The translations under genes and the position numbers were made by a program. The notes beneath the pieces were generated by a model. That model saw nothing but the letters and a program-made list of their open reading frames with translations, searched no databases and had not been told where the DNA came from. A stretch of 64,000 nt of DNA from Molossus alvarezi (Eukaryota > Chordata > Mammalia > Chiroptera > Molossidae), in NCBI GenBank assembly GCA_037176705.1, contig CM073886.1, forward strand, positions 88,013,501-88,077,500. Direction: 5' to 3'. Below, in pieces: positions 22,845 to 35,357 of the stretch; within the stretch, counting starts at the first letter, position 1; each line of letters opens with the position of its first letter.

Positions 22845-24360
22845 TGAGCATAGATGTCTGCTGGTCTTGGCCTCTTGAACCATTGTTACCCTGCTGGTGT
22901 TAAGGGCCAGGAATATTGTATATGCTAGATTGGCTCTTCAGAAGTAGCTGGAACTCCATATTCTTTTCCTCTTTTGAGTTAATTCTAAGGAAAAAGTGAG
23001 AGAGAAAATAAGTCATCTGCCTTCAGTTCCTAGGGCTAGTCTCTTTATCTCTTTATATTGTGTTTATACAGACATGAACCCATGAAGAGAACCATTTGTT
23101 ATTAATAACTTCAATAAAACCATCGATTATTGGGAGGAAATGAGAATGAATTAAACAACTACTTGACATGAAGGATACTAATCACTTATGTGGCTACATT
23201 AGAAGGAAATTTGATGTGTTTGCTTTAATTGACTGCATGTGTAGACACAGACCAAGTCAGGGCTCAGGCAAATGCGTGAGGGAGTCCAGTCAGCCCCCTC
23301 ATGCCTTCTGCCAGTTTAAGGAATATAAACAGAAAATTTCAACTGAGTGAAACATTTTAGGGATAGTGGAGGGGGCAGCAATTGATGGTGTATTTTTTGG
23401 AATATCCTTTCAATATTACATATTAGACACCAAGAAAACTCTTAATCTGAAAGTGACTAGCCTTGGCTCTGAGAATTTACACATAACCATTAAAAGTCAG
23501 TAGAAAGGTACTGATTGCTGGCATTTTCCATGGAGGATTAGAGTTAGGTTGTTAAGTGAGATTTGCTATTCTTTAAATACTATTTACCAAAAAATGTGAC
23601 CCAGCTTTTCAGGGAAAACGTACAAAAGAAATAAAAAGGTCTATTTTTCCCCTGAGGTCTCCTCAAACCTTGCAGTTCAAGTCTTGTCAGAGATTTTACC
23701 AAACCTGTTTTTCAGGGATTTGAAATCTGCTCATAAAAATTAACTGCAGGCTTTTATGCAAGTTAAAAACAGAATTCATGTGGTTCTTTTAAAATCTTGT
23801 AAGTCTTTAAAAGAAGGACTAATAAAAATATACCTTCCTAGATGGCTTTTCCTGTGGCTGGAGGCCTGTTTGTTTAAGAACACATTGCAGTCAGCGGCTC
23901 ATCTGTCCCCCACCTCCAGCAGCACAAAGTATTTCCAGTTATATTCAGAGCCCTCAATGGAAAATACCAGCTATTTATCCCCCTACCCCCACTAAAATGG
24001 AATTAAGAGCTCATGAAAGGTAGAAGATAACTGTAGGATGGAGCTTGAGTTCTTGTGCAGGTCTCTGGTGGTCCAAAGTCTTACCCTGGGCTCAAGAACA
24101 GCCCACACTTTCCTTTGAGCCCACAGCATGGACCACCAATCTCATCTTCTAGGCTTTGGAGGTCAGAACTGCCCCTCAGCCCAACCTAGTCACAAAGGAG
24201 GATGTGATTCCAAGGTCGTATATCCCCTACCTGTCCAGGGTCAACCTCTTCTCATGCTTTTGTCTTCATGGTGTCATGATGCCCTACACAGCAGCATTAT
24301 GGGACCACATCAAAATGAGCTCTTTGGTGGAAGGAGGGACTATATTACAGAATATATAAT
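22845..24360. other. Unique sequence
   Basis: No repeat or exon could be supported. Positions 23690-23960 are repeat-free with moderate complexity and could be conserved noncoding DNA, but nothing in the sequence proves it. Confidence 0.4.
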
Positions 24361-24364
24361 TCCT

Positions 24365-24610
24365 TCATTCATTTACTCATTCTTCAAACATATGGTTAAC
24401 ATGTACCAGGCACAAGGCACAATTCTAGGTGTTATAAAGGGAGCCAGAGCCTCCAGGTGAGGAGAAGCCCACAATTATAGTGCAGCGTGTGTGATGAGTA
24501 AGTTGGTGCTGAGATAGGGTATTGGGGGGAGAGGAGTGGCATCCAACCTAGGGTGGGAGGGGCTTATGGAAGGCTTGCTGGAGGGTGTGACTCATGGGTG
24601 AGGTTTAAGG
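24365..24610. repeat. Ancient interspersed repeat, family unassigned
   Basis: Starts with 'attcatttactcattcttca', 'gtaccaggcacaaggcacaa' and continues to 'gcttgctggagggtgtgact'. It resembles the very common fossil repeat also seen at 45665-46030. Confidence 0.5.
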
Positions 24611-26005
24611 AACTGATACAAATGGGAATCCTGGTATAATAATTATAATTAACAATTCATTTCCCATGTAGAGATTTTGATGACTGTAATTTAGTCCCAA
24701 AGGGTATAGCCTTTCAGAGTATCACCTCATGTTTTTCCTTTGTGCCTGGTTCTTTGAGGAAGGAAACATTTTATTCTCTAACACCCAGTGTGGTCTCTCT
24801 AGGGCTTTATCTTATTTATAATCAAAGTCCAAAAGACCAAAAGACTAGATTACACTGCCAATTTTGGATTCCCTCCCACCACCTATGTTTCTATATGTAA
24901 GACTAACCTGGTCACTGCTGCTTGGCTAGGTCACGGTGTCTAATACAATGAAGGATCTCACTGCAGATGCCTCTCAGGAAAGCGACTGTGCTCATTACTG
25001 TTCCCAGCATAGTGCACTAACGATGCCATGGCTACAGTCTCCATGAATGAGAATGAACAAGTATATGGTATCAAGAGGGTTCCTCCTCCCAGCATCAGAC
25101 AGAAACCCTAATGATGTGCCTCTATGTGGATCAAAGCTTTCTTAGTCTGAAAGAAACCTGCCTGCCTCACCTGTCTGAGAGCCTCGCTCAGCTGAAAGTC
25201 CAGCAACTAGCAGGTGTCACAAGCCCATGGGATGTTCTCACGGAGCAGTTCAAGTCCCCTCTAGTCCTATAGCGTTACTCATGATTTTAGTAGGCTTGGG
25301 CGTCCTGTTTCCCAGCACCCAAATGTTTGACACAATAAACAAAGGGGAAGGGATAAAGGAGTTGACATCTAGAGGTGGCTGGGAGAGACTGCAGTCAGTG
25401 TGGCAATAGGTAAAGAGGAAGGGGACCCTGAGAATTAAAGAACGAAGAATTTAGAAAGTAAGCAAGTTCTGGCAAAGCTGGCTGTGGGTAGAGATTTGGT
25501 AAGAACCTTGGGTCTTTTTTCTCTTCAATGGGTCTTGGATTCTGCTTCCTGGCATTTCTCCAATTGAAAAATGCATTAAGTATTTTCCTAATTTCTAATT
25601 GACATAAAAATGATGGTAATTTGTGTTAGGAAAGGATTTTCTCAAAGCACTTTATAAGTTATTACAAATGTATTGCCCTCCTAGATGAGAACGTAGGTAG
25701 AATCTTATTCTTTTAAGTATTGTTTTCTAGAAGGAAGGTGATGCTGCTCAATGAGTAAGCAGCAGATTATGTATCTGGAACTTGTTTTTGGCTTTGCTTT
25801 TTCTAACTCTGAAAATTATTCTCCCCTGCATTTTTTCCCCCTTTAAAATGGAACTGGTTGCCCTGACAGAACTTCTGAGTGACATGCTTTTGTAATAGAG
25901 GTGTGTATGCAGAAATATTTTTTAGAAACATAGTATATATTTACATGAGGCTTGGGAAAGGAAACTTGGACATCAAATGAATCTCAGGTGATATCTAGAA
26001 TGTGA
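24611..26005. other. Unique sequence
   Basis: No exon supported. A weak L2-like phrase occurs near 24740-24800 ('gaaacattttattctctaac') and is not called separately. Confidence 0.4.
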
Positions 26006-26009
26006 TTGA

Positions 26010-26105
26010 AGGTAAAAAGAGATTGTAGCCTTCATTGTACAGATGGGGAGACTGAGGCACAGCAAGGTGAAGTAACCTGGTTGAGGTTTTTGAAGGGCAG
26101 TGCTG
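26010..26105 (-). repeat. MIR SINE fragment
   Basis: Reverse MIR core 'ttgtacagatggggagactg' and 'aggcacagcaaggtgaagta'. Confidence 0.75.
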
Positions 26106-26985
26106 GAGTTGATGCGAACCCCCCTGGATCTGGAGATTTTCTAGCAGATTTTGATACTAATTTTAAATCTGTGTGCCATTTAAACTAGTTGACCAACCCT
26201 TTAATTTTTATTCATCTTCTAAATTTTATTTATTACATGTTGGAACTCTTCCTTTGACATTGCATTTAAAATTATTTTATAGCTAAAGCTTTGAAGGTTT
26301 ATAATGCAGTAGCCTCCCAGCAGAAAGTCAATCAGGAAGACTTTCATTTGGCACTGGTTGCCAATGACCTAACTAAGCCATTTAAAGCTTTACAAGGGAG
26401 CCCAGTAAAATGCTGCAATTGTATCCTGAAGCTGATTAGGTCAAGTGATCTTGGCTCCTCAGAGAAACCTCAGGAACGATGGCCACAGTGACAATAGTTT
26501 TGTGGCCGACGTGGCACATTTCCTGGGGATTTCTCTAACACTGCCTCTGTGCCAGACCTCACATGGCCTCACCTATTACTGAGGGGCTAAGAGCACCATA
26601 GTAAACCCAAGCCAGTTGATTTATTGACTACTGGGGGGCTGTTTTCACTTATCACCACCATGCCCCACAGTCCAACAGGAGCTCCCTTTTAAAGCCCTTT
26701 GGGAACCTCAAAGAAATATGCATATCCATTCAGTATACATTCCATCTATATCCACTCACAAAATTAGGCATCACTAAGCGCCTAGCCCTAGGCTGGACAA
26801 GAGGGGCATTATACACACACAGGATTCCCACTCACCACTGGAGTAAATGCCATTGTGCAGATGAGACCCAAGCACACAGAAGAAGATATGAAGTGATATA
26901 GAAAGATGCAGTGCAAGTATATTGTGAGCTAGACCAAAGAATGGAATAAGGAATATGGGGAAGAAATGGGCTTTACTAATGACAG
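26106..26985. other. Unique sequence, possible conserved noncoding block
   Basis: Positions about 26230-26500 are repeat-free, with balanced composition and several TAAT/ATTA-type words. This is similar in style to conserved enhancers but is not proof. A 66-codon frame at 26291-26491 has no domain. Confidence 0.3.
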
Positions 26986-26989
26986 GTCT

Positions 26990-27150
26990 AGTTTAAAGTG
27001 CCATCTCTGCCTCTCACTAGGTCTGTAACCACAGTTTTCTCAAATGCAACATAGGTTGGTATAGCTATGAAGAAGTATAGAAGACAGTATATGTGAATTC
27101 TCTAGCATAGGACCTAGTATATAATGAGTACTCAATATATACATACATAC
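26990..27150 (+). repeat. MIR SINE relic
   Basis: Forward MIR: 'ccatctctgcctctcactag', 'acagttttctcaaatgcaac' and the 3' 'gtatataatgagtactcaat'. It ends in a degenerate TA-rich patch. Confidence 0.7.
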
Positions 27151-28840
27151 AATATTGTTAGTATATTATGTAGATTCTAGCTGCTACTAGAATTTAGAGA
27201 AGGGGAGCTCAGGGTGGGCTGAGTTGAGAAAAATAAAATCCTATAAACTGGGAAGAGGTGGGTCTTGGGGAATGAGTTCAAGTTAGACTAGGATGGGGTT
27301 AGAAGATGGGCCCCCCAGGCAGACAGCACAGCAAAGGTGTAGAGGCAGCGATGAGAATGGGCTTCCAGGGAGACTTCAAGGGAGTGGTCAGTGTGGGGAG
27401 CATGGGAGATGAGTTGCAACCAGATTCTGTCAAGTGGCAAAGCCTCCATCTCCTCTCCCAGGTGGTCCTCACTGGCCTTTGTCTCCTTTTCCCCATCCAC
27501 AGTCCAGCCACAGGAGAGCCGTGCTGTGAGCTTTTGAAATGTTCTCACACAGTCACTTCTGCCATGTTTTAGCAGGTGAGGGCCAGGAGAGGACCTCCTG
27601 GTCCACTGGAGGTAATCCAATGACTAATAATCGAGAATCTTTTTGTTACTGTTGCAGTTGTTGGGGGAAATGGAGATGTCAGATATATTAACTGAGTAGA
27701 AGAAGCTAGCAAGTAAAAAAAGGTCATAGAAATAAACCAGCATCTGCCAGCTTCTTATGGGATCCCCCCCTCCCTTTCCAGAGCCTTGTGAAGTCCTGCT
27801 CATGTAAGACTTGGGCAATCTTATGACATTCTTACCATGAGAAAAGGACCCCCTTCCTCTGCTTCCAAAGGGACTCCATGAATGTTGTTTAGAAGTATTT
27901 GTCAGTGTATTTGCAGTTTGGCTTCCATAATAGTTTTTTTTTTTTCTGCTATTTCTTACTAATTACATATAGTGATAGGTCCCCCGTCTCCCAGAAAACC
28001 CATAAGGCACTAGCTGTCTCCATTACCACACACAGACCTGCTTAGCTGAGTGGGAAGACGGCTACTACAGCCAAATTGCTATTTTGAAAGAATGATTATG
28101 TATCCCTTGGGATTTTTTGAAGTGTATTTCTTGATAGCCAAACTGAGAAGAAAATTGATAGTGCATTTCCCAACCAAAGATATGGAAAGTTCATTGCAAC
28201 TGAGCTTCCAAAGTTAGGGGTCAATAATAGCTAGTATCTGGGCCTTCTGGCTAGTGATTTTCTTAAAATACACCCTCAGCAGCCCCTCAGTTCACCCTCA
28301 GCCACCACCCATTCCTTTATTTTAAAAAGGAATTAGTGTCGCCTTTGGAATTGTCTTTGTAGCTCCTTAAGTCACAGAGAAACAGCCTGCAAAATCCAAG
28401 GATCAGAAACTCGTCCTGTATCAGCTACCAACTGGAATGACCAAGCTATTTGGTGCAAGGATTGTCCCCCCCTCCCCCATCACTGTGCAAACAGAGAAAA
28501 CTGGATGTCATTTGTTTACTGCTCTCTTGAGGGTAAGGCAGAGCTGTCCCAAAAGAACATGTAGGGGATTGTTTTGATTTTAAATTTACTCCCAAGTTGG
28601 TCTTATTTAATTTATTTCTTCTATTTTTAAAATAATTGTTTCATGTGCAACATTGGCTTCAGGCACAGTGGCAAAGAATGAACATATTCTAATAAACAAG
28701 ATGTTAAGTAGCAACAGTTATCAGCTTATTGTTTTAAAAACATAAATGGTTTCTTGTCTCCCTTTCCCCGACATGGAGAGAGGGTAATGAAAATGAATGG
28801 CCCCCAAACTTGATGTCTGTTTGGGGATTTTGAATCTATT
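27151..28840. other. Mostly unique sequence
   Basis: 27240-27400 carries a weak resemblance to the unassigned ancient repeat. The remainder shows no feature I can name. No exon supported. Confidence 0.4.
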
Positions 28841-28855
28841 TAAAAGACCTGTACT

Positions 28856-29620
28856 TGCAAATTAAAACAACAATGAGGTATCACCTCACACCTGTCAGAA
28901 TGGCTGCCATCAACAAATCATCAAACAACAAGTGTTGGTGAGGGTATGGAGAAAAGGGGACTCTAGTGCACTGCTGGTGGGAATGCAGACTGGTGCAGCC
29001 ACTATGGAAAACCATATGGTGTTACCTCAAAAAGTTAAAAATTGAACTTCCATTTGACCCAATGATCCCACTTCTAGGAATATACCCTAAGAAGCCTGAA
29101 ACCCCAATTAGAAAGAATATATGTACCCCCATGTTCATAGCAGCACTATTTACAATAGCTAAGATCTGGAAACAGCCCAAGTGTCCATCAGTAGACGAAT
29201 GGATAAAAAAGCAGTGGTACATATACACAATGGAGTACTATGCAGCTGTAAGAAAGAAAGATCTCTTATCCTCTGAGACGACATGGAGGGACCTGGAAAG
29301 TATTATCCTAAGTGAAAGAAGCCAAGCAGAGAAAGACAAATACCACATGATCTCATTTATTTATGGAATATAATGAACATAACAGTCTGAGGAATAGGGT
29401 AGTCCCAGAAACATGGAAGTAGGGTACAGACTGACAATCCTCAGAAGAGGGGATGGTGGAGGGAGGGAAGAGATAAACCACAGAATTTATATGCATGTGT
29501 GCATAACCGATGGACATGGACAACAAAGCCAGGGATGGGGCGGAGGTGGGTGGGGAGGAGGGTGTCAATGGAGTAAGATATTTTTATTGTAACAAAAATA
29601 AAATTAAAAAAATAAAAATA
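28856..29620 (+). mobile_element. Young 5'-truncated L1
   Basis: Begins within the ORF2 C-terminal region and runs through the G-rich 3' UTR to an A-rich tail 'aaaaaaataaaaataaa'. The target 'taaaagacctgtact' at 28841-28855 is repeated as 'aaagacctgtact' at 29621-29633. Same subfamily as the full-length copy, forward strand. 5' truncation is the usual outcome of target-primed reverse transcription. Confidence 0.95.
28863..29373 (+). pseudogene. L1 ORF2 C-terminal fragment
   Basis: Codes for the last ~170 residues of ORF2, open from 28966 to a stop at 29371-29373. It includes [15 protein letters not shown], the [15 protein letters not shown] stretch and [13 protein letters not shown]. The zinc-knuckle motif is incomplete because the first cysteines fall in another frame or are changed. 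No start codon or catalytic domain is present, so it is non-functional. Confidence 0.88.
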
Positions 29621-29639
29621 AAAGACCTGTACTAAGCTA

Positions 29640-30595
29640 ATATGCTTCTTTAACCACTCAACCCAAACCAACCTGAAACAAGTCAGCCGACCTAACCTGT
29701 GGTTAGGAAAGACATGAGTCCCCGGATGACTGTGTTAATATTTCTTATGCTATGAGAGAGGAGCAGAGTTTTGGAGACTCTGCTTGTAGCAAAAATGACA
29801 GAAAATCCTCAGGCAAAGGCTTCAAGAGGAACACTACCATCCTGATTCACCAGCACCATCCCCAGAATAAAAACTTCTTCCTCTCTGATGTGTGACATAG
29901 AGGTCACTTCCTCAAAGACAGCATCTGCCGCAGCAGACGGGTATCCTGTCTGCCAAAGGGTTTGCGGTGGAAGAAACCCTAAGGACAGGCCCATTGGAGG
30001 GGAAAAACAAACCAAAGCACCTCACTTCAGAATTCAGCTATCTCTTGCCTAAAACAAGCCAGGCTTTGATTTTAATTCCCCCTTTTTTATCACCACCTCT
30101 TTCAGTTGCTAGTTCCTGAGAAAACAGACAATTGCTGGTATCCAAGGCTTCTTTGGGTAAATATTAAGAACGGCTGCTAGGTTTAACCCTATATCCAGAG
30201 CTGGTTATTGTATTTTCTGAGACTTTTAGGTAAAGAAGCTTTGGAAACAGTCTCCTTCTTAAAAACATACCTTGGTTAATTTCCTCAATTTATTAGATCT
30301 TGGTGTTGATTAATTACAATCTCTTTGAGGTGTTTACTTCTGTCTCTTTCTCTTTTTTCCTCTTGATCATTTTCTCTTGGTTTTTATTTCGCTGTCATGT
30401 TGCAGCCAACCTCAAGTTATCTCTCCCATTATTTCTCTGGCATCTGTCAATTTCTTGCCCATCTGATTATATCAACATCTAAGAATAAAACTTAAATATC
30501 CCAGGTCTATAGGTTAACATGTGTATAGCAAAAAGTATAAAAATAACATCCTGTGGTAATTAGGAAAGATAGCCATGCATCACAGTGACGAAAAG
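29640..30595. other. Unique sequence
   Basis: No feature supported. It is separated from the preceding L1 by the duplicated target. Confidence 0.4.
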
Positions 30596-30607
30596 AAAGT
30601 GGGTCCC

Positions 30608-30767
30608 CCCTGTCTGGGTAGCTCAGTTGGTTAGAGTGTCCTCCTGATATGCCAAGGTTGTGGGTTTGATCCCTGGATAGGGCACATACAAGAATCAAGG
30701 ATCAACCAATGAATGCATAAATACATGTAACAACAAATCGATCTCTCTCTCTAAAAAAAAAAAAAAA
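30608..30767 (+). mobile_element. Short VES-type SINE variant
   Basis: Head 'gtctgggtagctcagttggt', B-box-like 'gggtttgatccc', then a divergent body with 'aacaacaaatcgatctctct' and a pure A-tail. Perfect 12-bp duplication 'aaagtgggtccc' at 30596-30607 and 30768-30779. It lacks the 'tcctcgggtgaggat' tail of the other subtypes. Confidence 0.92.
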
Positions 30768-30780
30768 AAAGTGGGTCCCA

Positions 30781-31875
30781 TGCTAAAATGCAGTTACCTA
30801 TATAAGCCCAGTGTGTGGATCAACAGATGCAACCCTTTTGGAAAACCATTGACAATGTCTATCATATTGGAAACATGCACGTTTGACTCAGCAGTTCCAT
30901 GGTTGTGAATTTGTCTTATTGATATAGATCTGCAATACACAAAGACATACAGAGGAATATCACTGAGCAGTATTTGAATAAGAGTAAAACTTAAATATCT
31001 TACAAAATATGACTAGATAAGCAAAATCTGAAACATGTTTGCAATGTAATAGTATATAGTAGTTAAATGAAAAATATGTATTTAGGCTGACATGGAAAGA
31101 AAGTATGGATTATGTGAATAAAAACGTTTCAGATCTGTTCACATAAAATGAGTTCATTTATGTTAAAAAAAAGTGGCATTATATTACACTATAACCCAAA
31201 GTATAAAGTAAATGTATAAGCCCATGCAGATATAGCTAACTAAATAAATAATGAAGAAGGGAAATAATGTTCCCCTCAGAAGAATTGCAAGTATATGTAT
31301 AGATGCTACCGGCTCCAGGAGGTAGAACTTAATTTCTAGTGCCTTGAACTTAGGGACGTGCTTCCAAGAACAGAGTGTGAAGAGGGGAAACACTAACTTT
31401 GCACAGTAGGAACCGCGCAGACATTGCCTTAGCCAAAGCGGTAGGCTTCTTGATAGTATACACGCCCTGATACAATGTGATGAGAAGGATACTTTGCCCT
31501 TGGTGGTCTTCCCCCAAACCCATAACCCCAGTATCATGAGAAAAACACCAGACAAACTCAAGTTGAGAGACAATCTATAAAATATCTAACCAACACTCCT
31601 CAAAGCTGTCTAGGTAACAAAAAAAGGAAAGGCCAAGAAACAGAGCAGAGGAGACTGAGGAGAAATGACAGCTAAATGGACTCTGGGGACAGTATAAAAA
31701 AATATTAGTGAAAAAACTAGCGCAATCTGAAAAAAGCCTACATTTCAGTTAATAGTAAATATACCAATGTTAATTAGTTTTGATCAACATGCCATCATGA
31801 TGTGAAAGTTAACAATAGGGGACCTGGATGGAGGGTATCTTGGAATTCTCTGTAACTTTTCTGTAAATTTAAAAT
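30781..31875 (+). repeat. Old L1 (L1M-type) 3' part
   Basis: Forward L1M ORF2 end and 3' UTR: 'ggaaaaccattgacaatgtc' is followed by 'tagatgctaccggctccagg', 'ttaacaataggggacctgga' and 'ttctgtaaatttaaaatta'. The end is displaced by a younger L1 scrap at 31876. Confidence 0.75.
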
Positions 31876-32042
31876 TATATTTTTATTTTTTCCAATTTTT
31901 ATTATTTTTGTTACAGATATTTCTTCTTTCTCCCCCCTAGACACCCTCCTCCCCATCCAACCCCCACACCCACCTAACATTGTTGTCTATGTCCATTGGT
32001 TATGCATACATGCATATAAGTTCTTTGGTTCATCTCATCCAT
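31876..32042 (-). mobile_element. Short young L1 3' UTR fragment
   Basis: Reverse-oriented. Begins with T-rich tail 'tttttattattttt', 'gttacagatatttcttcttt', the C-rich tract (complement of the L1 G-rich 3' UTR) and 'catgcatataagttctttgg'. Only ~165 bases of the 3' end are present. It is inserted at the tail of an older forward L1. Confidence 0.85.
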
Positions 32043-32290
32043 AAAGTTTATGTTAAAAAAGCAAGGGAGGGCTTTGATAATACATGCATAAAGATCTATG
32101 AAAAGCTATTCAGGAAACTGTTAATACTGTTTACCCCTGAGAAGTAGGATTGGGGTGAAGCAGGGCACAAGAGAGAGAAAGAGAGAGAGAGGAAGGTGAA
32201 AGTGGGAATTTATATTTCATTTTAATCCCTCTTTGCTATTTTCTTTTCATGTTTGACTTTTTAAAAACCCATCATGGTTCTCAAACCACT
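32043..32290. repeat. Possible old L1 remnant
   Basis: 'gttaatactgtttacccctg' and a following 'gggaatttatatttcatttt' recall L1M 3' UTR text. Contains a GA-rich patch near 32170-32200. Weak. Confidence 0.4.
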
Positions 32291-33245
32291 CTCATCCCTC
32301 AACTCATCTTTTTGAAACTAAAGAGGAGACACTTCATTTGGCTGAGGCACAACACTGGGCATAGTTCTGAGCAGTAGTATTAGCTTTATTCAGTATTTAT
32401 GTCTGTCATATAATGAAACTTACACCCTGCATCTCACATTCTAAGGCTTTAGTGTCTCCTTAGATTATAACTTGTCATAACGTTAGTCATAGGGGACCAA
32501 TCCTTCAAAGCAACAGTCCCCCAGTTAGAAATATATTCTAGTCAAAACACTTAAGTTCTGTCCCTAGTCACCTTTTTTTTTTTAAAAAAAAAAAAGTAGA
32601 ATTTTGCATTTGGGTTGGCATACACAATTCACCATAGCAATAGCAGAAAAGCGTTTAGTCCACACGGGCACCATCTTGAGGCCATGAATTGGCTGAGCAG
32701 AGGAAAACATTTCAGTGAGAATCACTTCCAATTAATTGTGTGGCAGAGGAGAAAATGATTATGTCAATTAGAGGGATTAAACTTCCAGCTATCTAGAAAA
32801 CAGTAAAGTAGATCACGAAAATGAAAGTCACTTGATATAATTTTCTTCATAAATAGAAGTCCATCAGAGACCACCTTTCCTACCTTCACTCAAGATGCAA
32901 CTAATATTATAATGATTAAATCAAGAGTTTGTGCTCGCATCAAAAATGTTTGAGAATGTGCATCAAACAACAGGGGTGCACACACCTTGTTTGATGGTTG
33001 AGCTTGGGAAAGGGCAGAGGGGAGTATGTTTGCTCCAAGAGGAGCTGGAAGGAAGGGGATCAGATGTGCCACTTCCACGTGGAATAATTGTATGCTAATG
33101 CAGATGGGTTGAATGTAGAAAGTTATCTTGGGTCTGGCTAAAATAAATGCATTGTGTCCTCTGTTCTGAAGGATAAAGTTGACAGAGGCTATTTTCTTAA
33201 ACAGACTTTTGTGGAGATTTGTCAAGTCTTCTTTATAAATCTACA
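32291..33245. other. Unique sequence with a possible conserved noncoding block
   Basis: Positions about 32620-32870 are repeat-free with several AATTA/TAATTG homeodomain-like words (for example 'ccaattaattgtgtggc'), reminiscent of conserved enhancers. No exon supported. The 111-codon minus-strand frame 32890-33225 has no domain. Confidence 0.35.
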
Positions 33246-33911
33246 TTTTGTTTTGTGTTTGGTTTATGATTTAGACTGATTCTCTTTTGTTTCTTGGCTT
33301 CTCTGTATGTGTGTTGCTAGTAACTGGGTCTTGTTTCTATCCACTCTAACAATCTCTGTTTAGTACATAAATAATTAATAAAATGATTGATGTGGTTGGA
33401 TTTAGGTTTACTGTTTTTTAATACTTTGTTTTGTTGTTATTTCTCTGTTTTTTTTTCTCTTCTTTTGAAATATTTGAATTGATTTTAATAATGTGTTTAT
33501 AATGATCTATGTAAATTTTTAGATATACTTCTCTGCATTGTTTTTAGTGGTTATTCTGGAGATTATACCATACATACTTACTACTATTCACAGTCTATTA
33601 CATAGAGTTAATGTTGTACTACTTCAAGTAAAATGTGAAACCTTATAATTGTGTGAGTCCATTCTGTCTCCCTATCCTTTGTGCTATCATTATCACATGT
33701 TATATCAATATATATTATGACCCTCATGAGACAATGCTATATGTTTTGTTTTGTTTTTGTAAACACTGTCATGAATTTCAAAGAAATAAAGGGAAAAATG
33801 TCTTTCATATTCACTCAAATATTTACCATTTTTGATATTTTACATGGCTTTCTGTGAACTTAAGTGTCCATTTGGTATTATTTTCTTTTAGTCTGAAGAA
33901 TTTCCTTTAGC

Positions 33912-34171
33912 ATGCATGCATTTATTTATTTATTTATCCTCACTAGAGGACATTTTTGCATTTATCTTCAGATAGAGCAGGAGGGAGAGAGGGAGGAAGA
34001 GAGAGAGAAACTTCGATGTGAGAGAGACATATCAAGTGCTTGCCACCCACACAACCCCAACTGAGGCTGGGAACAAACTATAACCGAAGTATGTGCCCTT
34101 AGAGGGGACCAAACCCGGGACTCTCTGGTCTGTGGGCTGATACTTTAACCACTTAGCCAAACTGGCCAGGG
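33912..34171 (-). mobile_element. VES-type bat SINE
   Basis: Reverse-oriented; tail side has 'tttatttatttatttatcct', body with GA tract, head complement 'agccaaactggccagggt'. Short duplication 'cctttagc' at 33904-33911 and after the element (34175-34182). Confidence 0.9.
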
Positions 34172-34576
34172 TGTCCTTTAGCTTTCCTTATGGTGCAGAT
34201 CAGCTGACAATGAATTCTCCTACTTTTATTTTATATAAAAGTGTCTTTGTCTTCATCCTTGAAAAATATTTTCACTGGATACTGAATTCAGGATTAATTG
34301 TTGTTTTTTTTTCTTTTTTCTTTCAGTCCTTAAAACATGTACTACTATCTCCTGGCTTCCATAATTTTCAATAAGAAGCCTTTAATTTGAATGATGGTTC
34401 CCATGTGTAATGTGTTTTTATCTTACTGCTTTCAAGATTTTCTCTCTATCTTTGGATTTCTGTAATTTGTCTACAATGAAACTGAGCTTAGTTTTCCTGT
34501 TTGGAGTTTACTAAGCTTCTTAAATCTATAAATTTAAGTCTCATCCCAAATTTTCTGCCATTATAGCTTTAAATAT

Positions 34577-34578
34577 AT

Positions 34579-34648
<70 letters not shown>

Positions 34649-34859
34649 TATCCTCACCTGAGGACAATTTTGCATTTATCTTCAGATAGAGTGGAAGGGA
34701 GAGAGGGAGAGAAACATTGATGTGAGAGAGATACATCGAGTGGTTGCCACCCAGGGCCGGGGACAACCTGCAACTGAGGTACATGCCCTTAGTGGGAACC
34801 AAACTCAGGACTCTGGTCTGTGGGCCGATGCTCCAACCGCTGAGCCAAACCAGCCAAGG
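34577..34859 (-). mobile_element. VES-type SINE with an AT-microsatellite tail
   Basis: SINE body at about 34643-34859 in reverse. Its 3' tail position (34577-34642) is a long (TA)n run instead of poly(T). The target duplication 'agctttaaatat' at 34565-34576 and 34860-34871 encloses both, so the TA tract lies inside the insertion. Confidence 0.9.
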
Positions 34860-35088
34860 AGCTTTAAATATTTTTAATGTCCATTTTATTTCTCCTTTCC
34901 TCATGAGACTCAAATTATACACATGCTATTATTGTTCTACAAGTTCATGGGTTCATGGGGATCTCTTCCATTTTTCACAATCTCCCCCCATCTCCTTCTT
35001 TTAGATTGGATAATTTTTATTTATCTGTCTTCAAGTTTACTGATGCTTTCTTTTGTATTTTCCATTCTGTCATTAAGCACATTCAGCT

Positions 35089-35090
<2 letters not shown>

Positions 35091-35119
<29 letters not shown>

Positions 35120-35357
35120 TCCTCACCCGAGGATATTTTTCCATTTTTTGTACAGATAGAGTGGGAGGGAGAGAGAGGAAGAGAGAGAGAGAGAGAAACA
35201 TCGACGTGAAGGGACACATCGAGTGGCTGCCACGCGCACGACCAACCAGGGCCGGGGACAAACTGCAACCGAAGTACGTGCCCTTAGCGGGAACCGAACC
35301 GGGGTCTCTCCGGACCGCAGGCCGACGCTCTAACCGCTGAGCCAAACCGGCCAGGGC
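35091..35357 (-). mobile_element. Young VES-type bat SINE, GC-rich subtype
   Basis: Reverse-oriented, CpG-rich head and 'tcctcacccgaggat' hairpin intact, uninterrupted T-run of nearly 30 at 35091-35119. Long duplication 'gcacattcagctaa' at 35077-35090 and 35356-35369. Among the youngest insertions here. Confidence 0.96.

Noticed and set aside
34569..34922. 117-codon frame ending in Ile-Tyr repeats
   Set aside because: Produced by the (TA)n array and the SINE; not a gene.
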